64,000 bases of DNA from Trichodesmium sp. MAG_R02 (GCA_023356605.1 JAKQYE010000002.1:1-64000); one strand, 5' to 3'; numbered from the stretch's first letter, positions 37,773 through 48,821 are shown. Program-made: numbers and translations. Notes: generated from the sequence alone by a model not told the origin.

Positions 37773-37905
37773 TGGACGGGTCGGCCAGCCTAACCTATTC
37801 CTCTTCCCGGTGGGGGCAGCAGCCTATGAGAACTCAACCCGAACCTGCATCGGAGCTACCGCTCGGTAGGTATCTCCCTGCCTTTAAGCCGGAGAGGATG
37901 TCAAA
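37773..37905 (+). ncRNA. orphan TnpB-type omega-RNA scaffold remnant
   Basis: GGACGGGTCGGCCAGCC, GCAGCAGCCTATGAGAACTC, CGGAGCTACCGCTCGGTAGG and CCCTGCCTTTAAGCCGGAGA then GGATGTCAA match the - strand block at 14305-14422 in the same order. That is the 3' end layout of IS605-type elements. No tnpB ORF lies upstream. Confidence 0.6.
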
Positions 37906-39050
37906 GACTATTAGGGTTAGTTAATTATTGTTGATTGAGTAATATTTATTGACATAAGTTAATATATGTTGATAGAGTTACAATAATCAAATTATATAGA
38001 TTATGGCACAGTTCTAGAAATTGATTGAAAAGGTAGGCTTGAGGCTTTACTTTTTGCTCATAGAACATTTGTAATCCCATACTTTATGTTGAGTGACTTT
38101 GGCAAAATACAGGATTTTCACAGTAAAGGATTTTTCTCTAGTGACAATATAAATGGAAAAAGCTGATACTGAAAAAATAAGAACAGACAGAAGGCACCTT
38201 ACATTCCACAGGTTATTGTAGAAGTTTTGAATATTTTTACACTAAGACAGGGCAAGGATTTCAAGATTTTTGCCTTTATAGATCATGGGAAAAAATTCCT
38301 CCTTTAATCCTCCTCGGTTCCATTCTGTTTCCAAGAGGGTATGTTATGATGACCCTCCATGGCGCGATCGCATTTAATTACTCCTAAACCAATCATTAAC
38401 CGTACTTTAACATTTTTCCCAGGGAAAATGCCTTCAAAGCTCGTAGTAACAAGAGAAATACATCAAGCGACTAAAAATAGCTCAAACCTAGTATATCAGG
38501 AAATAGGTTGATTAAATGTAAAACCTATGCTATGTAAGGGGTTAGTGCCATTTTTAACATATTTTCTGCCAAAGTACTGTTAATACCAACCATTTCTCAA
38601 AAACTTTTCTACCTATATCTTGAATAGGAAACCTACCCCTAATCCCGACTGTGGAGGGGGAATAGGGGAGTGGAGGAGTAGGGGGAGTGAGGGAGTAGGG
38701 GAGAAATAAACATAAGAATAATTAACACACTTGGGAGAGAGCGCTAATTATCAAAAAGGTTATTTAGTTTGTATTACGGCAGTTTTCATGTCGGTAGACT
38801 ACAGTAGGGACTTTAAATACAACGTCCCTACAAGGTTTTGGTTATGGGGATGTAGTTCATCAATTTGAAAAGTGCTGTAATTACGACTTAGGCAAACTTC
38901 TAGATAATAACCGATCTGCAGGGAGCAAATGGGAGAAATACCCTACTAGATATGGCAGTTATGTGTAAGTCCTGAATTATAACAGAAGTATCATATTAGT
39001 ATTACATTTTTGCATAGAAATTGGCGTGATATCAGTTCAACTAAACTTAA
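37906..39050. other. intergenic transposon debris, no gene seen
   Basis: Contains a fragment of the AACGTCCCTAC repeat (38818) and a decayed CAGGACTTA-type element ending GTAAGTCCTG at 38974. A - strand open stretch near 38360-38430 (FPGKNVKVRLMIGLGVIKCD) is not assignable. Confidence 0.45.
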
Positions 39051-39330
39051 CCAAACTCACCCAACACCTATTTTGAGCTAGTGAACTAGGTTCGGTGTTT
39101 CACCCATATATCACTTACCGCAATCTCTAACTTATCTACAACCCAGACTAGAAACTACCTGGGAACTCAAGCAACTTATGCACATAGTTTTGCAGGTTAA
39201 GCGCAGCATTGAAATCTCTAGTATGCTGAAAATCCCCAGTTGCCACATTCCTCAGTTCTCTTATGCAGTGGCATTTTCTGTTTCTGCCCACACTGAGAAC
39301 ACAACTGACAACTTGGATAAAATGTATCTG
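39050..39330 (-). pseudogene. TnpB C-terminal remnant (copy 1) with right-end sequence
   Basis: On the - strand CQLCSQCGQKQKMPLHKRTE and ECGNWGFSAY give the TnpB zinc finger with the last Cys changed to Trp. After one frameshift the frame continues RDFNAALNLQNYVHKLLEFP and stops after GSF at 39148. The block below 39148 (AACCTAGTTCACTAGCTCA) resembles an element right end. The catalytic N-terminal part is gone. Confidence 0.75.
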
Positions 39331-39484
39331 TTATCAATTGTTTCAAAGAATAGATCAGCAATAAAAGTAATTTGCACAACATATCAATAGACTTGGAGTA
39401 GTATAAAAAAGTTTTGCAATGTAACAAACCGACTCGACTAAACTTACCCAAATTATCCCATGACTTGCCCAAATTATCTCATGA

Positions 39485-39670
39485 ATAATGGCGCGAGCTT
39501 TGGAGCTAGCTTCAGTGTATCACAGAAGACAAATGAGCGCAGTCTATAACTTGTCTACGACCCAGGCTAGAAACTCCCTGGGAACTCAAGCTACTTCTGC
39601 ACATAGTTTTCTAGGTCAACCGCAGCATTAAAGTCTTAGTATTTCTTAAAACCGTAGTTCCCGCATTGTC
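39485..39670 (-). pseudogene. TnpB C-terminal remnant (copy 2) with right-end sequence
   Basis: On the - strand the reading is CGNYGF then, past a stop, DFNAAVDLENYVQ and, past another stop, LEFPGSF ending at 39567. It is a more decayed sister of 39050-39330, and both share TTGTCTACGACCCAGGCTAG-like sequence after the stop. Confidence 0.7.
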
Positions 39671-39765
39671 TAATTATTCGGCTTCAGTAGTTAGTCCTAA
39701 GTAGTTAAAATGGCAGTTTTCTCCTTTTACTCTGATAATGGCTGTTTTGCTGGATGATCACAATG

Positions 39766-40250
39766 CTAGATTTTGCAAAGAAAAAACTTTGACTGGCCAG
39801 TCAGCTCAAGAAAACAAGTCCAACCTTGAATCATCTGCCATAATATTGGGAAAGTAACGGCGGAGCGATCGCCTATCACAAACTTCATAATTCCTGACTT
39901 TTGGCTATTTATGACTGTCCATACCCAAATTTTGTTTTTTTGAGCAAACACACATTTTGCAGTTCATCAAGGGTGAGCAGTTTCAGGATATCAAAGTTCT
40001 CCAGTTTGAATATATGCTTAGTGCTGGCCGTAGGCAGTTAAGCACTGTCCAAGAGGGAAGTACTAGTCACTCTCTCAATAGCATAGCTCAGGAACCCTAC
40101 CGTTAAGGGACATTTTTGGACAAGACAAAGCCCTTTAACATTAGAAGTATAACCAATATGGCAGGGGCCTTCTCAGACATTTACGGCCACACTCACGGCA
40201 CAAATAACTCCGTTTTCCCGAACTATGATCATTTTTCCCTACTTTATGGC
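39766..40250 (-). pseudogene. IS1-family element remnant (InsA and InsB pieces)
   Basis: On the - strand the right part reads GKRSYLCRECGRKCLRR, the zinc-ribbon end of IS1 InsA. The left part reads AQKNKIWVWTVINSQKSGIM and MKFVIGDRSAVTFPILWQM, the InsB catalytic stretch. Frames are broken between them. It is related to the fragment at 19495. Confidence 0.7.
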
Positions 40251-40322
40251 TTTAACTATAAGGACAATCTATCTGTCAGCAAAATTCTAGAATATCATTC
40301 TCTATTGTCTAACACTCAATAA

Positions 40323-40415
40323 TATAGTTATTTAAAATAAGAATGAAACACTTTTTATGCTGAAACTTACTTATAGTAAGGAATATTTGTCTTAACCTAA
40401 ATTAAAATAACTATA
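40323..40415. mobile_element. 93-bp MITE, TATAGTCATTT family
   Basis: Ends TATAGTTATTTAA and TTAAAATAACTATA with the common interior. Confidence 0.8.
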
Positions 40416-40967
40416 AGTTGGCTAAAATTCTGATAATGACTCATGTATCTTTGTGTACTACATTACCAAATTACGAAGTCGGGAATATGGGTTTTTATGT
40501 TCGCAACCTAAAAACAACTATAAATTTGCATAGTTTTCACTCACCACAGATGAATAAGATAACACCTATGGTAATAGACTAAATGTGTTAATGATCGCAC
40601 TATAGCAGCATCATTTAGAGTTACTGATAATTTAAATTACCCACAAAACCTATTTGATAGCTCCTCACCTAATCATTAATCTTGCAGTCTCTGAGTATAA
40701 TTTAGATGGCATAAACAGTTCCTAATCTGTCATTACAAGGGTCCTAAATTAATTAATCTTGAATATATTAGCTACTTCAGCAGGGGTATTTAGCTTTCAA
40801 AAGATACCCAGTAGATATTGTATAACCTATAGGTAACTCATAAGTAATACCTTATGAATTTGAGGATTTATAAATACCCTAATCTTTGCTTCTACCGCTG
40901 TAGAAATAGTTAGTAACTAGTCCAAAGATAAATCAGCCACTAACTATCATAACAAAATATATCAAAA
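40416..40967. other. intergenic, no gene seen
   Basis: AT-rich DNA 3' of the DUF1830 gene. One end of the TATAGCAGTCGAAG-type repeat (TTTGCTTCTACCGCTGTA) lies at about 40884-40901. Confidence 0.4.
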
Positions 40968-41270
40968 CTAGTTTGATGTATTTTCACCTATTAATTCTTT
41001 ATCATCTTTCTCATCTTTAACTTTAAAGTGTTTGCACGAAAAACTTTCACGTCTAATTTCATCATTTTCTTGATCTTGACTAAAAATTTCTAATTTTGCT
41101 TCAGGAACTGCTTCAAAGAATAAACGCTGTCCAGGGAAAACTGTACGCTCCCAGTATTGATTTTTAATATTACGAATCCTAGCGATCTGCATCTTACGAG
41201 AAGTATTCTCATAGAAACATAGCATTTTTTGACTCTGTTGTTTTGTTTGTCTATCTAGTGCTATAGTCAT
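40968..41270 (-). CDS. DUF1830 family protein
   Basis: 100 residues. MLCFYENTSRKMQIARIRNI and WERTVFPGQRLFFEAVPEAK are the conserved heart of this small cyanobacterial family (about 70 residues). The C-terminal 30 residues are charged and disordered. Function unknown. It stands alone on the - strand, 198 bases from the HemW-like gene. Confidence 0.9.
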   Translation of the reverse strand: MTIALDRQTKQQSQKMLCFYENTSRKMQIARIRNIKNQYWERTVFPGQRLFFEAVPEAKLEIFSQDQENDEIRRESFSCKHFKVKDEKDDKELIGENTSN

Positions 41271-41468
41271 AATCTTTAAATTCCCTCTAAGTTTTTGCTA
41301 CCGATTAGCAACCCGACTGAATCTTGATATCTTTGAGTGCCAATACTATTATTATAAGCATATAGGAATCTCTTAAGTATCTTTTGAATTACTTTTATTA
41401 AATAAAGTTAATTTAACTTAAGTTTTCCACTTTTGAATTAGTATTTCATCATTATAAATGCTCATAAT

Positions 41469-42734
41469 TTAGCTATCCATATGAATAGAATTACTAATTT
41501 TACTAAACAATGTTGATAAAACAGTATTAGAGAACAAAAAACCTTCAGGATCAGTTAATCTCAAATATCCCTCTATTGGAAGTTTTTGGTTATCAGAGAA
41601 AGGGGTTGCTACACCATTTTGATTGATAAACTCTACCCACCCTAACTGTTGATAGGGATGTAAATAGATTAATAAATTTTCTAGAGTTTTTTGACCAAAC
41701 TCCCGAGATAATTTTGACAAATGTACCCCTTCTGCCAAGCGGAATCTTAGCATCAGTGTTTCTAACAAAAAATCCTGACTCGATGCTTTAATACCCTGAT
41801 TGTCTAAACTATAACCTTGAAAAGATAACACCCATTGATAATATTTTTTCCGCGTGCGCGGTCTGGTAAATCTTTGCCCTTCTAAATAGCTGGCTGCACC
41901 CATGCCAAAGCCATAATAAGGATGATTTTCCCAGTAAACTCGATTGTGGCTACACTGATAGCCCCGCTTGGCGTAATTAGATATCTCATAATGTTCATAT
42001 CCTGAATTTGATATCAATTGCTGTGCCATTCGATACATTTGAGCTGCTATTTCATCTGTAGGTAAAGGAGTATGACCTGGTTTATAATAACGTCCAAAAG
42101 CTGTAACTGGCTCTACTACAAGGTCATAGCTGGATATATGAGTTGGGCAAAGAGCTATTCCAATGTCTAAAGAAGTTTGCCATTGTTCTAAAGTTTGGTG
42201 TGGCAGTCCTGAAATCAAATCAATACTGAAGTTAATAATTCCTGCCTGATGCAATATGTTTACTGCTTTGTAAATATCTGAGACATTGTGGGAACGTCCA
42301 CAAATCTTTAATAAATCATCTTGAAATCCTTGCACTCCCAGACTGACTCGATTTACTCCTAGGGATTGATATCCTTGCACTTGTTCTAAGTCAAAAGTTC
42401 CGGGGTCCATTTCTATAGAGATTTCAGCATTGGCCACAATTCCAAATTTTTTTTCTAGGGAATCTAAAATCAAACTTAATTGATTCACTGACAATAGGGA
42501 AGGAGTGCCACCCCCAAAGAAAATTGTTTTTAAGGGTTGACAAAAAGACTTTGTAATGTTAACCTCCTTGCAGACTATCTCGACATATTCTTGAATTGGA
42601 GAAAAATTATCACCTTTTTTACCATCACCTACTACAGAGATTGGAAAATCACAGTAATAGCATCGCCGTCGGCAAAAAGGGATATGGACATAAGCCGAAC
42701 TAGGAATGCAATAATTTCCAACTGGCCTTTTCAC
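41469..42734 (-). CDS. hemW: radical SAM heme chaperone HemW-like (formerly HemN-like)
   Basis: 421 residues. The radical SAM cluster motif is CRRRCYYCDF near residue 22, and FFGGGTPSLL is the SAM-binding GGE-like loop. HNRVYWENHPYYGFGMGAAS carries the HNxxYW motif typical of HemW, whereas true HemN has a longer N-terminus and CxxxCxxCxC. HemW inserts heme into respiratory proteins and is often mis-annotated as coproporphyrinogen dehydrogenase. The start is GTG with a weak upstream site, and the first real family residues are AYVHIPF. Confidence 0.9.
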   Translation of the reverse strand: MKRPVGNYCIPSSAYVHIPFCRRRCYYCDFPISVVGDGKKGDNFSPIQEYVEIVCKEVNITKSFCQPLKTIFFGGGTPSLLSVNQLSLILDSLEKKFGIVANAEISIEMDPGTFDLEQVQGYQSLGVNRVSLGVQGFQDDLLKICGRSHNVSDIYKAVNILHQAGIINFSIDLISGLPHQTLEQWQTSLDIGIALCPTHISSYDLVVEPVTAFGRYYKPGHTPLPTDEIAAQMYRMAQQLISNSGYEHYEISNYAKRGYQCSHNRVYWENHPYYGFGMGAASYLEGQRFTRPRTRKKYYQWVLSFQGYSLDNQGIKASSQDFLLETLMLRFRLAEGVHLSKLSREFGQKTLENLLIYLHPYQQLGWVEFINQNGVATPFSDNQKLPIEGYLRLTDPEGFLFSNTVLSTLFSKISNSIHMDS

Positions 42735-43809
42735 TGTTGATTCACTATATTAAGAGTTACAAATTATTTTATTGATAAGAATATTTTAAATAATTATGAA
42801 TTTAATGACGAGTTGTATTTGGGTAAATCTCAAAAATAATATTTTTTAGGGAGGACAAATATTATTTAAATAACAAAGTAAAAAAAAGCACTTATTTCAT
42901 GTCCATCAGCATAGCTTGGGAATAAAATCAAGTCACAACTGGAAGAAAAACTTCTGGTTCCTGCATTCTATACTTTGCCTCCCCTCCACCAAAGTGGAAA
43001 TATTCGGGTGGGCATTATAGGACGGAATTTTTAAAAAAGACCGTTTATAAATAAAACCTTAAGCTTTTGTCGGGGGATTAGACAGACAGAGGACTGTAAT
43101 TCTTTGTAATGCTATATACGATCTAAAACACCAAATAGTGATATTTCTTTCTTAAGATTTACTTTATAAATTCTTTATAAATTCTTTATAAAAATACTTT
43201 AATAGTAATAAAAAAAATTACTACACAAATAGATTTTAGGCAGTAAATTCTAGATAGAAATTCATGTTCTCAATCTAGCTAAATCCAGTTTGAGTAGTTT
43301 GTGTGTTTGGCTATGGCCGACATAAAATGCTGCAGAACATCAAAAGCGCCAGAGTAACATACCGAGAATTAACATTATAGATGATGCCTTATATTTTATT
43401 AATGCATCGTATTAGACTGGCTAATTCACGTGGTTTATTTCTAATATTATTTAATCGATTGAGTACAAATGTTTCACCATAATTCTGAATCAAATCAGTA
43501 ACACTCTAGAAATTTTAATGACAAATCAAGTAATAATAATCACATTTTTTGCTTGTAAGATAGATTTTGTACTTCAGGAGCAACTTTAAAGAGAAGACAG
43601 AATTATTAATTGTTGGCAAATTCTAATGAGGTTAAAACCCAATAAAAAGAGAACCTTAAAGAATGGTAAATCAACTGTTATAGATATAATAGAGGTAACG
43701 TTGAGCAGGCCAAAAATTATCAAAAAATTATGGTTCTCAATCATTATTTTATTGTTTAGTACCTCTTAGAGAAATATCTCTTATAAAACAAAAAAACAAA
43801 CTAAAAAAA
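42735..43809. other. long divergent intergenic region, no gene seen
   Basis: About 1.1 kb between the HemW-like gene (-) and the PIN-TRAM gene (+). It is very AT-rich, with a small direct repeat TTATAAATTCTT at about 43164-43188. No transposase fragment or RNA was recognised. It should contain promoters for both genes. Confidence 0.4.
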
Positions 43810-44889
43810 ATGCTTGACGCAATCATTATCATTTCATTTATATTTGCTGGAGCGACAATAGGTTTCTATAGTATAGAAATACTCCCACCTAATGTACTAC
43901 TAGAAGTTACTAACATAGAAGGTTTACGTTCAGTATTATCCGCCTTCACCTCTTTGATTGGATTTGTAGTAGGATTGGTCTTTCAAACCACATATAGACG
44001 AGTGGAAACAAAATTCAGACAAATGCCTGTAGACTTATTATTAACGCGGGCCATCGGATTAGTGATCGGACTATTAGTAGCCAACTTAATGCTGGCGCCA
44101 CTATTTTTACTGCCTATTCCCGATGAGTTTAGTTTCATTAAACCTCTTGTGGCAGTTTTAGGTAGTGTGATGTTAGGTTTTACTGGAATTAATGTTGCTG
44201 ATACTCATGGTCGTGGTTTTTTACGGTTGATTAATCCTAACAGTCTGGATGCAGTATTAATAGCAGAAGGTACTCTTAAACCTTCTGCTACTAAAATTTT
44301 GGATACTAGCTGTATTATTGATGGCAGAATAGAAAATTTGTTGGAGACAGGTTTTCTGGAGGGCCAGATTATGGTGCCACACTTTGTTTTACAGGAATTA
44401 CAGCTTATTGCTGATGCTTCTAATGATCAAAAAAGAGTCAGAGGCAGACGAGGGTTAGATATCTTGAATAGACTTAAAGAGGTTTATCCTTCTCAGATTC
44501 AAATCCATTTTGCAGACTATGAAGAAATTTCTACTGTGGATGCGAAGTTAATTCGTTTTGCTCTAGAAATTAATGGTACTTTGCTGACGAATGACTACAA
44601 TTTATCTAAGGTTGCTAGTTTACAAAAGGTTCCTGTTCTCAATATCAATGACCTGACTCAAGCGGTACGCCCAAGTTATTTGCCTGGAGATACTATTGAA
44701 ATCAAAATTCGTAAGGAGGGAAAGGAACCTTCCCAAGGTATTGGCTATTTAGATGACGGTACGATGGTTGTTGTGGAGTCTGGTAGTGGATATGTTGGTG
44801 ATGAGGTGCGGGTTATTGTTACCAGTTCTTTACAAACTTCTGCGGGTAGAATGATTTTTGCTCGTACTCAAGAGTCGGCGATCGCCTAA
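43810..44889 (+). CDS. integral membrane PIN-TRAM protein (YacL-like)
   Basis: 359 residues. Four hydrophobic spans in residues 1-135 (for example AIIIISFIFAGATIGFY and FVVGLVFQTTY). A PIN domain follows with ILDTSCIIDGRI (Asp165), LQELQ and LTNDYNLSKVA carrying the acidic cluster. The C-terminal 60 residues are a TRAM RNA-binding domain (GIGYLDDGTMVVVE). PIN domains are Mg-dependent RNases; this membrane-anchored family is widespread in cyanobacteria and Firmicutes. The start ATG has no clear ribosome site. Confidence 0.92.
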   Translation: MLDAIIIISFIFAGATIGFYSIEILPPNVLLEVTNIEGLRSVLSAFTSLIGFVVGLVFQTTYRRVETKFRQMPVDLLLTRAIGLVIGLLVANLMLAPLFLLPIPDEFSFIKPLVAVLGSVMLGFTGINVADTHGRGFLRLINPNSLDAVLIAEGTLKPSATKILDTSCIIDGRIENLLETGFLEGQIMVPHFVLQELQLIADASNDQKRVRGRRGLDILNRLKEVYPSQIQIHFADYEEISTVDAKLIRFALEINGTLLTNDYNLSKVASLQKVPVLNINDLTQAVRPSYLPGDTIEIKIRKEGKEPSQGIGYLDDGTMVVVESGSGYVGDEVRVIVTSSLQTSAGRMIFARTQESAIA

Positions 44890-45250
44890 TCAACTTAAAA
44901 GTCAAAACTTCAAAGTTCAAAGTTAAAGCTCAAAAATTTTATTAAAGAGATCACCCTATTAGTTAGGGTGAGGGTAAAATCTAATTTGGTTAGGACTTAT
45001 ATATAACCCCACAGAAAAGTTGTCCGCAGGGACGAAGGGGTGAGATTAATTCTTTCCACTCCGTTTTAGTCGTTCGTTGCGGACATGCAATAACTGGTAG
45101 TACTACATAGTAATGGTACATAGTCAAAAAAGGAAGACCCGGGACGGGAGCAAAATCCTCCCACTGTTCTGATGAACATTCATTGGCGGATAATGCATGA
45201 CCATTACAATGCACTATCACCTAATGATACCATTTATCAAAAACTTTTCA

Positions 45251-45424
45251 ACCCACCCCTAACCCCTGGGGAAGTAAATACCCACCCCTAACGACTCCCT
45301 AAAGGGGAAGTAAATACCCACTCCTAACGACTCCCTAGAGAGGAAGTAAAGACCCACTCCTAACGACTCCCTGGAGGGGAAGTAAATACCCACTCCTAAC
45401 GACTCCCTGGAGGGGAAGTAAATA
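45251..45424. repeat. 36-bp tandem repeat, four and a partial unit
   Basis: Units start ACCCACTCCTAACGACTCCC and end GGAAGTAAAT; the boundaries are 45280, 45316, 45352 and 45388, with a shortened unit at 45251. Units differ by a few bases and have no spacers between them, so this is not a CRISPR. The length is a multiple of three and one - strand frame stays open through it (GVGIYFPSRESL per unit), but I see no gene around it. Confidence 0.9.
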
Positions 45425-45427
45425 TAA

Positions 45428-45580
45428 CCCACATTCCGCACTTCTTAACATTAAATTGATAAGTTTTATTAATCTATAGCCCCGAATGCTATCCCTGAAA
45501 GCCTTATAGCTATAGACATTAATTTTCAATATTATAAAAAATCGTAACTAATTTTCTGATAAAAAATTAGTTATTGATAT
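45428..45580. mobile_element. partial MITE, CCCACATTCCGCACTTC family (reverse)
   Basis: It begins with the intact terminal repeat CCCACATTCCGCACTTCTTA and matches the right 150 bases of the 13914 element in reverse. The far end is missing. It abuts the 36-bp tandem repeat. Confidence 0.8.
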
Positions 45581-45644
45581 CGCAATCCTAAATAGGTCGC
45601 AACAGATGTAATAATAATAACATATCCACTTCCCTAGACAAAAA

Positions 45645-46669
45645 ATGAATATTTTAGATGAACTAGACGATTTTATAAATCAAACATACATGGTGAGGTA
45701 AGTATCGTACAGGTGGACTAAATCTTTTACTAGAACCAAAGAAAAATCTAGGAGAGAGGCCAAGTTCAATTCCACCAAATGTCATCGAAAAATTAGAAGC
45801 ACAATTGCAAAACCCAGAAGGTTTCCAAAGCTATGGTAAAATTCAGTAGTGGTTAACAACTTGTTTTGACATCAATCTATCTTATCGAACAGTTCATCAA
45901 CTAGTCAGATATAAATTAAAAAGTCAATTAAAAGTTCTACGTTCAAATCACATAAAACAAAATCAAGAAGCTCAAGAAAACTAAAAAAAAACTCTCATCT
46001 TAACTAGAGGATAAGATTGCTGTTAATTAATAAATATTCGGAAAATTAACTGCCAATTCGCTATTGGCGTCAAGACTTTACTAGAATTGGATTAAAAACT
46101 ATAACAGGTACAGTAATTACTGCTTATGGCGTTAAAACTATTGGTTTATCTCAATGGCTATTTAAATATCTATGGCTAATTGGTGTAGTAGAAGCCAAAA
46201 CAAGAGATTCCTTTTTTTATAAATTTAGTCATCTAGATACCCCAAGATTCGAAAAATTTTTAGAGCTTTTTTCTCAAACATATCCAGCAAGAGATTCTAA
46301 TCATTCAACTAGATAACAGGGGAGGGCATCTAGGGAATAATTTAGGAGGTGATAACATTATTTTGCTATTCCAAACTCCTTATTGTCCCAAAATTAAACC
46401 AATTTCATAAATTTAAGTCATACTACTTATTTTAATTAATCTATAATCTTGAGATATGATGTGTTGCCGTACTTAAGAAAATTGGTATTAATCCCATTGA
46501 AAGACTGTGGAAAGAGGTGAAAAAATTATTGAAAAATAGAGTTTTCGATTCCTTGGATTTATTACGCAGAATTCTGAGAAATATATTAACTGGATTTAGT
46601 CAAAAAGATATTGCTTTTTGTACAGAATATGATTTTATTCTTGAAGTATTATCTGTAGTCTCACTTTAA
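45645..46669 (+). pseudogene. IS630-family transposase, decayed
   Basis: Pieces in shifting frames: GERPSSIPPNVIEKLEAQLQ and LSYRTVHQLVRYKLKSQLKV (helix-turn-helix), IGLKTITGTVITAYGVKTIG (start of the DDE domain), LDNRGGHLGNN and ERLWKEVKKLLKNRVFDSLD (end of the DDE domain). Several stops and deletions are present. About one-third of the catalytic core is missing. Confidence 0.8.
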
Positions 46670-47061
46670 GAAATTAGTATAATTACTTAATGAAATGCTC
46701 AGTTTCTATGAGTTTAAGCATCTTCTGATAAATGTGAATGGTATAGCAGTCTCTGAGTAATAGCTGATAGGTTTTATCCAAGTCCCAAGTTATGTTCTAA
46801 TTGTATACATCAACAGAAAATACTATTGCACTTGAGAATTTATAAATGTTATAAGTTTGATTTGGCTAAGGAGAGACATTTTAATACTACTGTCAAGGTA
46901 TCATAACTATATGTATTCAGTTAGGTAGAGTTATTACTGGTGTCTAGCTTATCGATAAAACAAGCTGAGATGACTATTATCAGTGATTCTCAATGAAGCA
47001 CGAAGCTAGCTCTAAAACTCATACAATCACACGGGGGTAAGTTTGGGCACGGAATCTGAAA
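46670..47061. other. intergenic, no gene seen
   Basis: AT-rich DNA upstream of the glycosyltransferase-like gene, with one end of a TATAGCAGTC-type repeat at about 46743. Confidence 0.4.
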
Positions 47062-47673
47062 ATGAATAATCAACAGCTAATTATTTTTACTCGTTATCCG
47101 GAACCTGGAACAACAAAAACACGGTTAATTCCTGTTTTGGGAGCTAAAGGTGCGGCAAATCTGCAGTTTCAGATGACTGAGACAACTATCACAAAAGCTA
47201 AGAAGTTATCTAATATGATGTCATTGTTAGTTGAAGTTAGATTTGCTGGTGGCAATTTACAGTTAATGAAAAACTGGTTAGGAGTGGAGCCTGATTTAAA
47301 ATATCAAGAACAGGGTACAGGTGATTTAGGTGAACGTATGACAAGAGCTTTTGAATCTGCTTTTAATCATGGGATGAAGTCTGTTATAATTATTGGTACC
47401 GACTGCCCTGGTTTAACCGCTGATATTATGTTGGAAGCTTTTGCTAAATTAACTGAATCTGATGTGATCATTGGTCCGGCAACAGATGGGGGTTATTATT
47501 TAATTGCTATCAAAAAAAATATTCCTGAGTTGTTTCAAGGAATATATTGGGGAACTTCTGAGGTATTGTCAAAAACTGTCGCGATCGCTCAAAATCTTAA
47601 TTTAGCTATTGACTATTTACCTGAACTTTCTGATATTGACCGTCCAGAAGACCTGGAAAAATTACAATTTTAA
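47062..47673 (+). CDS. DUF2064 / TIGR04282 family glycosyltransferase-like protein
   Basis: 203 residues, the full family length. The N-terminal IIFTRYPEPGTTKTRLIPVL resembles the nucleotide-binding loop of GT-A/nucleotidyltransferase proteins. IIGTDCPGLTADIM and GPATDGGYYLIAIKK carry the conserved acidic residues, and DIDRPEDLEKL ends the fold. Members are often named arsenosugar-biosynthesis glycosyltransferases; no arsenic genes lie nearby, so the substrate is unassigned. Confidence 0.88.
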   Translation: MNNQQLIIFTRYPEPGTTKTRLIPVLGAKGAANLQFQMTETTITKAKKLSNMMSLLVEVRFAGGNLQLMKNWLGVEPDLKYQEQGTGDLGERMTRAFESAFNHGMKSVIIIGTDCPGLTADIMLEAFAKLTESDVIIGPATDGGYYLIAIKKNIPELFQGIYWGTSEVLSKTVAIAQNLNLAIDYLPELSDIDRPEDLEKLQF

Positions 47674-47708
47674 ATTATAGCAACGTGCGCTGGTATGTTT
47701 ACATATTA

Positions 47709-47745
47709 CAGGACTTACGCAAAGACACTATATATAGCCCATGAC
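47709..47745. mobile_element. half MITE, CAGGACTTACGCA family
   Basis: CAGGACTTACGCAAAGACAC starts 36 bases after the previous stop, close to the element at 60333, but the matching right end is not found. A short ORF here (47695-47922) is read from this debris. Confidence 0.6.
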
Positions 47746-47984
47746 AATTTCGACGAACTTCACGCTTTGTCACGTGCGTTAGCGGAGCTTTGCGTTAGCA
47801 ATCGCCTAACTATTTTTATTCAAAAAACCAATAGTAGTTTAAGTCAAATAACCTTCATTCTAATTGAAGGATATTGTAATTGGTCAGTTAGATATTTTGA
47901 TAATAATCCGTGCTTAACTTGATAAATATTTTTGCCTATATAATAAGCAAATATTTTTAAGAACTTCCACACGCTCCATTGCAC

Positions 47985-48400
47985 AAGCAATATGATTTTT
48001 TAATTATTCGCAGACGACACTGACACGCCTCCTAAACCTGTTAATTGCTTAAATATATGAGTTAAAATTTTATAATGTATAGGTAAAACACTCTTTTCCC
48101 AAGCTAAACTAATCATTAATATATTAGTATTTTGCCACTAATTTCTATCTAAAATTAATACTAATTATGAGCTAAAACTAAATAAATTTTCTATTATTTT
48201 TTTTACTAAAGGGAACCAAAATAAAGGGAAACTCAACTCTTTTACAGTTAAAATTTTTTGTATATATTTTCGTTTACTTTCTGATTTTATTGGTAGGTAA
48301 AAATAACTACTTAATTTTGATATATGTACAGTTTTATGTACTGATATTAAGTATAATAATATTTGTAATGTTACTACTTGAGATGAACTTAATATGATGC
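47985..48400 (-). pseudogene. IS4-family transposase fragment
   Basis: On the - strand the frame gives VLILDRN-stop-WQNTNILM, ISLAWEKSVLPIHYKIL and upstream VVTLQILLYLISVHKTVHIS. The block LDRTxWxxxNILMvSLvWxxRalPixW is the DDE start of IS4-type transposases. In-frame stops and missing ends make it a relic. Confidence 0.65.
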
Positions 48401-48640
48401 TTAATATGGTCTTGATAAAAGCCTAATATTTTCACTTTTATTGATTTTTATTTGTAATTACTAACCCTTTTTTATCATATTTTTAACTATTTCCAAAACT
48501 TTTTAAATGAATAAATAATCAACTCGAAGTGGGAGGTGTAGTGCGAGCGCTCTGCCCTCGCACTACACCCCATGCATTCTCAATAAAGGTTTTCTTTTAG
48601 TTGAAGCATTCTTCAGATTATTTGGCAAATTCCTCCTATA

Positions 48641-48779
48641 TATAGCAGTCCGCCCATAGGTCGCGACAAATCAAAAAGTAAATAAAACTTTTAAAGCTCT
48701 TGCCTATTCTCTGTTCCCTGTGCCCTGTTCCCTAAAAAACAGTAGGATTTTTGCCATGAACACTCATAGGACTGCTATA
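48641..48779. mobile_element. MITE with TATAGCAGTC ends (139 bp)
   Basis: Starts TATAGCAGTCCGCCCATAGG and ends CTCATAGGACTGCTATA, imperfect terminal inverted repeats. The interior contains CTGTTCCCTGTGCCCTGTTC. Confidence 0.7.
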
Positions 48780-48821
48780 TAGCTTTTGACTAGCTTGTCA
48801 CCCCGTGAGGTCCTGATGACA

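Noticed and set aside
41469-42734. Coproporphyrinogen III dehydrogenase (hemN)
   Set aside because: The HNxxYW motif and short N-terminus fit the heme chaperone HemW instead.
44990-45220. 76-codon - strand ORF with several Cys and His
   Set aside because: Codon use and composition look random, it ends in repeat DNA, and I could not link it to TnpB or any other family.
45251-45424. Possible CRISPR array with 36-bp repeats
   Set aside because: Units follow each other without spacers and no cas genes are present; it is a plain tandem repeat.
47695-47922. 75-codon ORF after the glycosyltransferase gene
   Set aside because: It begins in a half MITE and contains repeat debris; no ribosome site and no homology recognised.
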